A stretch of DNA of 43,315 nucleotides. It comes from CAZKCK01 sp964552325 (GTDB lineage: Bacteria; Bacteroidota; Bacteroidia; Bacteroidales; TTA-H9). The position numbers and the translations under genes were made by a program. Of this stretch, positions 8,501-15,735 are shown in pieces. The stretch is from the NCBI GenBank assembly GCA_964552325.1, contig CAZKHA010000008.1, positions 1 to 43,315 of the forward strand, in the 5' to 3' direction. The notes under the pieces were generated by a model, which was not told the DNA's origin, did no database searches, and saw only the letters and a program-made list of their open reading frames with translations. The first letter of the stretch is position 1. Each line of letters begins with the position of its first letter.

Positions 8501-11368
8501 TTATTTAACTACAATGAATTTGGTTGTAGCCATTTGGTCATTGGCTAAAACGCGCACAAAATATGAACCTTCTTGTAAAGGTAAACAGTTGAGGCTCAAT
8601 GTTTGATTGCCATTGGTAAGCCTGCCATAGTTGTGGTTCAATACTAACTTACCTGAGTAGTCATAAACTTCTACGCTTACATTAGCTTGTTTAGGCAAGG
8701 TAATATCAATCTTTGCAGTTTCTGAAACAGGATTGGGGTACAGTTTGAGACTAAAGTTATTGTTTGGGTTAGAACCTGGGTTTTCTTTGATTCCAACATA
8801 ACTATTAGATGCCCATAAAGCTCTACCATAGGTTGCAGCATATATTACGCCATAGTTGGTAAAGGCCGGATAGTTTACACCAGGAATGTTTGGATCTGGA
8901 TTAGGAACATACAAACCTGGGAAATCGAGGGTTTGTTGTTTTAGTGCAAAAACAGGGATGGTTCCCATAGGACCACTATCCTTGCTCCAAGTTGCCGATG
9001 CGATGTTTTCTGTTACAAACACGCCGTTCTCAGTGCCAAGAATTACCATGCCTGAATTGTTCATTTCGATAAGGGATGAGTAAACTGGGGCTTTAGGAAG
9101 ATTTCCTTGAACGGAGGTAAAGTTGGGAAGAGAATCAAGGCTATTGGTACAGTTGTACACGTAATCGTTATTGCCATAGTTGCCTAAAGTTACCACAATA
9201 TGTTGGTTATCTTGAGGGTCAACTGCTATTGAGGTGACCTTGCGGTTAGCAAATTCGCTGATTTGACTAACAGCCACCACACAGTTTTCGCTCGAAATAT
9301 CAGCTCTATCCGCATTGTAGGCATAACCTAAGTTCGAAATTCGATAGATTTTTCCTGATTCGGTACCAACATACAGATGGTTGGCATCGCTAGAATATGC
9401 TAAGGCGCTTGCATTCCCTGAAACTGTTCCAACTTGCCACCATGCTGGAGTTTTGGTAAAGTCAAGAACATCTTTTGAATAATAAATTTTGGTGCCCAAA
9501 GCCAAGAAGGTTTTTGATTGGTTGGGGTCTATTACATTGATAATATCCCCTTTTTTAAGGTTTTGTGGGGCTTTAATAACGAATGGGAAATCATAAATTT
9601 TACTCTTACAGGTAATCTCATCGCCTGCGGCAATGTCTTTGAGAGCTTTAAAGGTTACTGTATCCGTTTTGTAGGTATCGAAGAATGTTTCATATTGAAT
9701 CATGGGGCAATAAACGCCGGCAGGAACAGTTTGGTTTGTTCCCAAGAATTGTTGTGAGAAAGAGTATCCTTTATCTTCCGTACGTTGGAAAGGCCCACCT
9801 TTTTTTGATAGCAAGAAAACATTGGGGTTGAATTTAGAAACAACTTGATAAGCACCTTCGCCACTGTTGTTTAAGTCGCCATTAAAAACTTCCATTGCAG
9901 CTTGTGGAGTGTTGCCATCACCAATATATTGCACGCCATTGCCCAAAGTGCCGCCTAAAGCGTTGCCGAATCCATTTACATCAATAGTAAGGAATTGAGC
10001 AACATTATAGTTTTTATTCATGATCTTAAATCCTTCTTGAGAATCAAAGATTGAAATTCCGCCATCGGTACCAATAAAGAAGTTGGTACCCTTTGGATCG
10101 AAAACGTATGCGTGGTGCCATTCGTGCAGATAGTTAGGGGCGTACTTGGATGTTGTGCTTGATGAATAGGCTGCGTTTCCCCAATGGAAAAAATCATTTC
10201 CAGTTCCAACACGGTATCCAACCCACAAATTTGTGCCACCTAAATAAACTAAATCTGCGTTTTTGGGATCAACTACAAGGGTGTTGGCTACTAAGCCATT
10301 GCCACCAAATACATCAGCAAGGGTTGTTTTGCCTGGCATAATTACATACCAAGTTTCTCCTTTGTCGTTGCTGCGATATACATTGTCCATATACCCGAAC
10401 TCATCTGTGGCACTGGCATAAACAATATTGGCGTCGGTGCTAGGTATTGCAAATTCAATCCTTCCGATGTGGTCAGCAGGCAATTTATCGGGGTTTAGCG
10501 TATCAGCACCAACAATTTCTTTTGTAGAATGGCAAACAAAGGAGTTCAAATCTCCAGTGGTTATGTAGCATTTACCATCAACGGAGGCAACTACCATCCC
10601 ATCTTTAGCCACTTTAACATCCCAAACAAAACCACTGAGGGGCAAAGAAGCTCCTGTGCCATCTAGATAGTTGGCGGTGTTCCACTCAGTAGAGCCTTGG
10701 TTTTTGTATTTTAAGCCACTGTTTGTAGCCACAAAAACTACTCCTTGGCTGTTTGTGGCAAGTTCGTTAATATACCCCCATTCAGTTACTGTGCCTACCG
10801 TTGTTGGGTTAGTTCCGGCAACTAAACTAAAGTTGTTGCCATCGGTTGAAACAAAAAGACCTTTGCCTTGGCTAACGTTGTTTTCACCCGTTCCAGCATA
10901 AATGGCATTGTCAGAAGTTTGAACCATACAAGTAACATTTAGGTTTGCTGTGGCTTCATTAACCTTATTCCAAGTACTGCCATAATTGGTTGATTTCCAT
11001 ATGCATCCAGCAACACTTGCGGCGTACAGGGTTTTCCCGGTAGCATCTTTTTGGTCAAAAATAATGGCGCGGGTTCTTCCTCCAACGTTATCAGGGCCTA
11101 TTGCTTCCCAATTCATTGAAACCGATTTACCAGTTTTTTTGAAATTCAAGGCTTCTCGCCATGCATTGGTAACATCTGTGGGATCCTCTTTCCCTGTATT
11201 TTGGTTAACACGCAAGCTGTGTACCCAATCGGTTGTGTAAGCAGTACCGGATTGTACTGATTTACTGTTGGTTTTGGTTTTGCTGCCAATGCCATCTGAG
11301 GCCACGGCCATGGATCCAAATCCAATGAGCAAGGTAATGATAGAAAACAGTAAAGTTTTATTTTTCAT
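8501..11368 (-). CDS. Secreted T9SS cargo with BNR/VPS10-like beta-propeller repeats
   Basis: A 955-residue exported protein. A signal peptide occupies about residues 1-24. The body carries repeats of the sialidase/sortilin Asp-box type, such as WKSTNYGSTWNKV, VSTDGNNFSLV, YRSNDKGETWYVI and QRTEDKGYSFSQ, and many DxxHxxxG-like turns (DPQDNQHIVVTLG), typical of multi-bladed propellers. No sialidase catalytic arrangement is evident. The final 90 residues are a T9SS type A sorting tail (FSLKLYPNPVSETAKI ... EGSYFVRV ... FIVVK). It is the first gene of a two-gene minus-strand unit with the fibronectin-like cargo. Likely anchored at the cell surface or released; a scaffold or glycan-related role is only a guess. 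Confidence 0.85.
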   Translation of the reverse strand: MKNKTLLFSIITLLIGFGSMAVASDGIGSKTKTNSKSVQSGTAYTTDWVHSLRVNQNTGKEDPTDVTNAWREALNFKKTGKSVSMNWEAIGPDNVGGRTRAIIFDQKDATGKTLYAASVAGCIWKSTNYGSTWNKVNEATANLNVTCMVQTSDNAIYAGTGENNVSQGKGLFVSTDGNNFSLVAGTNPTTVGTVTEWGYINELATNSQGVVFVATNSGLKYKNQGSTEWNTANYLDGTGASLPLSGFVWDVKVAKDGMVVASVDGKCYITTGDLNSFVCHSTKEIVGADTLNPDKLPADHIGRIEFAIPSTDANIVYASATDEFGYMDNVYRSNDKGETWYVIMPGKTTLADVFGGNGLVANTLVVDPKNADLVYLGGTNLWVGYRVGTGNDFFHWGNAAYSSSTTSKYAPNYLHEWHHAYVFDPKGTNFFIGTDGGISIFDSQEGFKIMNKNYNVAQFLTIDVNGFGNALGGTLGNGVQYIGDGNTPQAAMEVFNGDLNNSGEGAYQVVSKFNPNVFLLSKKGGPFQRTEDKGYSFSQQFLGTNQTVPAGVYCPMIQYETFFDTYKTDTVTFKALKDIAAGDEITCKSKIYDFPFVIKAPQNLKKGDIINVIDPNQSKTFLALGTKIYYSKDVLDFTKTPAWWQVGTVSGNASALAYSSDANHLYVGTESGKIYRISNLGYAYNADRADISSENCVVAVSQISEFANRKVTSIAVDPQDNQHIVVTLGNYGNNDYVYNCTNSLDSLPNFTSVQGNLPKAPVYSSLIEMNNSGMVILGTENGVFVTENIASATWSKDSGPMGTIPVFALKQQTLDFPGLYVPNPDPNIPGVNYPAFTNYGVIYAATYGRALWASNSYVGIKENPGSNPNNNFSLKLYPNPVSETAKIDITLPKQANVSVEVYDYSGKLVLNHNYGRLTNGNQTLSLNCLPLQEGSYFVRVLANDQMATTKFIVVK

Positions 11369-11810
11369 ATCGTTATAGTTTGATTAGAATATGATTTTCA
11401 TCTGAAAAATAGTGGCACAAGTTACATATACTTTGCAAATAAACAAGAACGAGTTATCCATAAAGTTTCAACATTAATGCGTCGTGGTGAGCCATCTACA
11501 CGTCTTATAAATTTTAAATGCTTCCTCAGACCTGCCATTAAGGTTTTAAGCGTCAAAATTATAACGATTTCAACGAAAAAACAAATGAAAATTGACCTAT
11601 TTCATCGAAAAGTTGAGCAATCTGCAAAAAAAAACCAATTATACCCCTCCCAACTTGAAGTTTCTCCATAAGCGGAGCATGTAAGTGTTTGTTCTGGATT
11701 TTTTTTGTTGGTTGAATTGGTTTAGGGTTTTCAATTGTACTCAAACTTGGCGACTTATTAAATGATTAGTTTTACATTTGCCTCTAATTCAAACTAACCC
11801 GTGCTTACCC
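11369..11810. other. 442-base divergent intergenic region
   Basis: Between the divergently transcribed T9SS gene and the peptidase gene. The only feature I can support is the plus-strand promoter at 11747-11780. Short frames inside (for example 11477-11671) lack signal sequences or recognisable motifs and are not called. The stretch is AT-rich. Confidence 0.5.
11747..11780 (+). promoter_or_regulatory. Bacteroidetes-type promoter of the pepC-aspA-hydF operon
   Basis: TACATTTG at 11773-11780 matches TAnnTTTG; a TTGG at 11747-11750 may serve as the -33 box with a slightly long spacer (22 bases). It lies 31 bases before the ATG chosen for the peptidase and overlaps a possible upstream in-frame start, supporting the downstream start. 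Confidence 0.5.
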
Positions 11811-13010
11811 ATGAAAACGAAGTTATTATTATTCTTTGTATTGTTGTTAATCAGTAATTTAGGTGTATTTGCGCAAACAAGCGATACGATTATAGGTTAC
11901 AAGTTCACCCCAGGTAAACAACTCCTGGCAAGCCCCGTGAAGGATCAGGCCAATTCTGGAACCTGTTGGGCATTTGCAGCAACATCTTTTTTTGAATCCG
12001 AAATCTTGCGAATGACAGGGCAAACCTACGACCTTTCGGAGATGTTTTTTGTGCGGAATGCGTACAATGCAAAGGCTGAACGGTTTATTCGTTTTAACGG
12101 AAGTTTAAATTTTGGGCAAGGTGGTCAGGCACATGATGTTGTAAATTCAATGAAGCAGTTTGGTTTGCTTACTGAGGCAACTTATCCAGGAATTTTGCCG
12201 GGAGAAAAGAAGCATTCACATGCAGAATTAGAATCGGTATTAAATGCCATGCTTAAATCGGTAGCATCAAACCCGGGTAGGAAACTTTCTCCCGTCTGGA
12301 AAAAAGCCTTCAATTGCGTTGTGGATACCTATTTGGGTGAGGTGCCAGCTAACATCGAAGCAAACAACAGTAAACTAACCCCACTCGAGTATATGCGGTA
12401 TATTGGTGTTAATCCTAATGATTACGTGGAGATTACATCTTATTCCCATCATCCATATTATGAGCAGTTCATTTTAGAGATTCCTGATAACTGGCAGCAA
12501 GATTCTTACTATAACGTACCCTTAGATGAACTTCAGACTATTATTGATCATGCCTTGGATAATGGTTACACAGTGTGCTGGGATGGTGATGTTTCTGATA
12601 AAGGTTTTTCGCATAACAAGGGCGTTGCCATTGTGCCTGACCAAGATAGCCCTGATCTTGCGAATAGCGAGAAACTAAAATGGGAGAAAATGACCGAAAA
12701 AGACAAACAGAAACTGCTGTTTTCATTTGAAGGGCCTGTAAAAGAGAAGTTGATTAGCCAAGAGATACGCCAGCTTGATTTTGATAACCACAAGGCTACC
12801 GATGATCATCTAATGCATATTACCGGATGGGTCACCGATCAGTACAATACGCGATATTATTGTACCAAAAATTCATGGAATGCCGAAAGCAACGAATTTG
12901 GGGGATACCTAAACATGTCAGCATCGTATGTGCGATTGAATACCATTGCCATAATGGTTCACAAGGACGCTATTCCGAAGTCAATTGCCCGAAAACTTAA
13001 AATCAGGTAA
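11811..13010 (+). CDS. C1-family cysteine peptidase (bleomycin hydrolase/PepC-like), exported
   Basis: A 399-residue papain-like aminopeptidase of the PepC/bleomycin hydrolase group. A signal peptide ends at about residue 22 (VFAQ), so it acts outside the cytoplasm, unlike classical PepC. Catalytic residues are in place: Gln46 (oxyanion hole), Cys52 in SGTCWAFAATS, His336 in MHITGW and Asn354 in TKNSW. It is shorter than cytoplasmic PepC (about 450). The start at 11811 fits the promoter and signal peptide better than an upstream one. The next gene begins 2 bases after its stop, so it is cotranscribed with the ammonia-lyase and hydF. It may feed amino acids to the lyase, but that is inference. 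Confidence 0.87.
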   Translation: MKTKLLLFFVLLLISNLGVFAQTSDTIIGYKFTPGKQLLASPVKDQANSGTCWAFAATSFFESEILRMTGQTYDLSEMFFVRNAYNAKAERFIRFNGSLNFGQGGQAHDVVNSMKQFGLLTEATYPGILPGEKKHSHAELESVLNAMLKSVASNPGRKLSPVWKKAFNCVVDTYLGEVPANIEANNSKLTPLEYMRYIGVNPNDYVEITSYSHHPYYEQFILEIPDNWQQDSYYNVPLDELQTIIDHALDNGYTVCWDGDVSDKGFSHNKGVAIVPDQDSPDLANSEKLKWEKMTEKDKQKLLFSFEGPVKEKLISQEIRQLDFDNHKATDDHLMHITGWVTDQYNTRYYCTKNSWNAESNEFGGYLNMSASYVRLNTIAIMVHKDAIPKSIARKLKIR

Positions 13011-13012
13011 GA

Positions 13013-14452
13013 ATGCGCGTTGAAAAAGACTTTTTGGGTGAAGTAAGCCTGCCTGATGACGCACTGTATGGCATACAAGCGTATCGGGCAAAAATGAACT
13101 TTCCTGACACAACTCTTTTCTTTAAAGAGTGGTATCAGGCAATTGGTGTTGTAAAGTTGGCCTGTTATCAAACGTACCGGAGTTTTTCGGATGCCTTAGC
13201 CAAATCAGATGGGCACAGGCTAAATTTCAAACTAATACCTGATAGTATCCTACATGCACTCGAACATGCTGCTACAGAAGTATCGGAAGGCAAACACTTC
13301 GATAGTTTTATAGTTCCAGCAGTAAGTGGAGGAGCGGGCACAAGCATTAACATGAATGTGAATGAAATCATTGCCAATGTGGCTTTGCTCAAATGTGGAT
13401 TTTTACCCAGCGATTACGGCATTATTGATCCCATTGAACATGCAAATGTTTATCAATCAACCAACGATGTAATACCAACAGCACTCAAAGTTACACTCTT
13501 AAAGTTACTTGTTCAACTTGAGGAAAGTATTAATACCTTACGCGGAGCTGTTGAAAAACAAGAGGATAAATCGAGGAATTTGATGAGGGTGGGTGCCACA
13601 CAAATGCAAGAAGCCGTGCCTACTTCATACGGAAAGTTGTTTAGCGGGTACAGTGATGCATTATCGCGCGATTGGTGGCGGGTTTCGAAGTGTTTTGAAC
13701 GAATAAAGGTTGTAAATTTGGGCGGCAGTGCCATTGGCACAGGATTAGGGGTGCCGCGTTTCTTTATTATGGAAGTAACCCCGCGTTTGCAAACCCTTAC
13801 AGGATTGCCCATTACCCGTAGTGAAAACTTTTCTGACACCACTGCAAATCTAGATTCATTTGTAGAGGTTCATGCTATTCTAAAATCGCATGCTGTTAAC
13901 CTTGAAAAAATTGTAAACGATTTGCGCCTGTTGGCTTCTGATTTGTTAGCTCCAAATGACATTTCTATTCCTCAAAAACAGATTGGCAGCACTATTATGC
14001 CCGCAAAGGTCAATCCGGTTATACCAGAGTATGTAATTAGTGTAGCACATAAAGTTTATGCCAACGACCAAATTGTAACTTCGCTTGCGGGGCAAGGCTG
14101 CCTCGATTTGAATGCCTATTTACCGCTAATTGGCCATAGCATGATTGAGAGCTTAAAGTTGCTTATTAGCGCAAATAAAACTTTATGCGATAATTTAGTA
14201 GCTGGAATTCAGTTTCATGGCAAGGTTTCGGAAACAAAGCTTTGGCAAAGCCCAGCGGTTACCACTGCATTGGGACCCTATATTGGTTATCATCAAGCGG
14301 CTGAATTGGCTAGGTGTATGAAAGACCAGAAAATGGATGTTTTTGGAGCTAATGCCTTGTTGAACTTAGTTGAAGATCAAAAATTGCGCATCATACTTAA
14401 ACCTGAAAACCTGTTAAAACTGGGATATTCAATCAAAGATATACAAGAGTAA
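13013..14452 (+). CDS. aspA: Aspartate ammonia-lyase-type enzyme linked to hydF
   Basis: A member of the fumarase/aspartase superfamily, 479 residues, cytoplasmic. The three conserved regions are visible: GGAGTSINMNVNEIIAN, YQSTNDVIPTA, and the catalytic loop GSTIMPAKVNP at 325-335, where Ser326, Lys332 and Asn334 match the catalytic serine, lysine and asparagine of the family. The segment GAGTS is the aspartase form; fumarases usually read GSGTQ there. The reaction would be L-aspartate to fumarate plus ammonia. Position 327 is Thr where most relatives have a second Ser. It lies 2 bases after the peptidase gene and 42 bases before hydF. I recall ammonia-lyases beside hydF in other anaerobes; a link to the amine of the H-cluster ligand is plausible but not shown here. 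Confidence 0.82.
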   Translation: MRVEKDFLGEVSLPDDALYGIQAYRAKMNFPDTTLFFKEWYQAIGVVKLACYQTYRSFSDALAKSDGHRLNFKLIPDSILHALEHAATEVSEGKHFDSFIVPAVSGGAGTSINMNVNEIIANVALLKCGFLPSDYGIIDPIEHANVYQSTNDVIPTALKVTLLKLLVQLEESINTLRGAVEKQEDKSRNLMRVGATQMQEAVPTSYGKLFSGYSDALSRDWWRVSKCFERIKVVNLGGSAIGTGLGVPRFFIMEVTPRLQTLTGLPITRSENFSDTTANLDSFVEVHAILKSHAVNLEKIVNDLRLLASDLLAPNDISIPQKQIGSTIMPAKVNPVIPEYVISVAHKVYANDQIVTSLAGQGCLDLNAYLPLIGHSMIESLKLLISANKTLCDNLVAGIQFHGKVSETKLWQSPAVTTALGPYIGYHQAAELARCMKDQKMDVFGANALLNLVEDQKLRIILKPENLLKLGYSIKDIQE

Positions 14453-14494
14453 TTCAAATGTTTTTGTATTCGTATCAAAACCAATGCTTTAAAT

Positions 14495-15724
14495 ATGACA
14501 AAAGGACTTGCATCCCGTCCACATATCGGTATTTTCGGACGTAGGAATATTGGTAAGAGTTCGTTTATAAACTCGCTGGTAAACCAAGAAATAGCCATTG
14601 TTTCCGATCATGCCGGAACCACAACCGATCCCGTAAAAAAAACCATCGAAATAGGTGGCATTGGCCCTGTAATCCTAATTGATACAGCAGGTATAGATGA
14701 TACAGGCGAGCTGGGCGAAAAAAGGATTGCAAAATCACTGGATGTGCTCAAAACTATTGACCTAGGTGTTCTGCTCTTAAGCGAGAATACTTTTGGCACT
14801 TATGAGTTGGGCCTTGTACAAAAGTTCCAAGATTTATCAGTGCCCTTCATTATTATTCACAACAAAAGTGATAAGGAAAAACTCCTGGAAGAAACAAAAC
14901 AAGCGATAGCCAAAATCACAGATGCATCCATTTACGAATACTGTGCGTTGCATTCAACTAATACACATCAAATTATAGAGGCCTTACGCACTGCAATTCC
15001 AGAATCGGCATTTAAGGCATCAAGCATGGTTGGCGATTTGATTTCGTATGGCGATTTAGTAGTGCTGATAACCCCTATTGATATTGAGGCACCTGAAGGA
15101 CGGCTTATTTTACCTCAGGTTCAGGCAATTCGTGATATTTTAGATAATGATGGCGTGGCTGTTGTGCTTAAAGAACGCGAAATTGATACCTTGCTCCAGC
15201 GTTTAAGGCCAAAACCAGCCCTTGTTATAACAGACAGCCAAGTTTTTTTAAAAGCCGATGCCGCCATTCCCAAAGATATCCCATTAACAAGCTTTAGTAT
15301 TTTGTTGGCTCGGCAGCGAGGCGATTTTGCAAATTACCTTAAAGGAACTCCGCATATAGCTAACCTTAAAGACGGTGATAGGGTTTTGCTTTTAGAATCC
15401 TGCACACACCATGTGTCATGTGATGATATTGGCAGGATAAAGATACCCAGATGGTTAAGCAATTATTGTGGTAAAAGCCTCGAATATGAAATTGTTTCGG
15501 GTTTAAACAACCTTCCACGCCCAATAACCGATTATGCCCTTGTGATACAATGTGGCGGATGCGTCATAACCCGAAAGCAAATCATTAATAGGTTAAAACC
15601 TGCCGTTGATGCTGGCATACCCGTTACAAATTATGGTATGGCCATTGCTTGGGTTCATGGGATTTATCAGCGTGCTGTTCAACCATTTGTACAGATTGAG
15701 CGTGATAATTTGCATTACTTATAA
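14495..15724 (+). CDS. hydF: [FeFe]-hydrogenase H-cluster maturation GTPase HydF
   Basis: Scaffold on which the 2Fe subcluster is built by HydE and HydG and from which it is passed to apo-hydrogenase. Residues 1-170 form a GTPase domain: GRRNIGKS (15-22), DTAG (63-66) and NKSD (123-126). A dimerisation region follows. The C-terminal cluster domain contains CTHHVSC (303-309) and CGGC (353-356). The spacing fits the family pattern CxH-x(46-53)-[H]CxxC, with exactly 46 residues, but the His before the last CxxC is Gln352. Length (409) is normal. No hydE, hydG or hydrogenase gene is in the window, so the rest of the pathway must be elsewhere. Confidence 0.95.
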   Translation: MTKGLASRPHIGIFGRRNIGKSSFINSLVNQEIAIVSDHAGTTTDPVKKTIEIGGIGPVILIDTAGIDDTGELGEKRIAKSLDVLKTIDLGVLLLSENTFGTYELGLVQKFQDLSVPFIIIHNKSDKEKLLEETKQAIAKITDASIYEYCALHSTNTHQIIEALRTAIPESAFKASSMVGDLISYGDLVVLITPIDIEAPEGRLILPQVQAIRDILDNDGVAVVLKEREIDTLLQRLRPKPALVITDSQVFLKADAAIPKDIPLTSFSILLARQRGDFANYLKGTPHIANLKDGDRVLLLESCTHHVSCDDIGRIKIPRWLSNYCGKSLEYEIVSGLNNLPRPITDYALVIQCGGCVITRKQIINRLKPAVDAGIPVTNYGMAIAWVHGIYQRAVQPFVQIERDNLHYL

Positions 15725-15735
15725 TAGTACTCACA

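Noticed and set aside
11477..11671. Plus-strand frame of 64 codons in the region before the peptidase gene
   Set aside because: No promoter box, signal peptide or recognisable motif; amino acid mix looks random and AT-driven.
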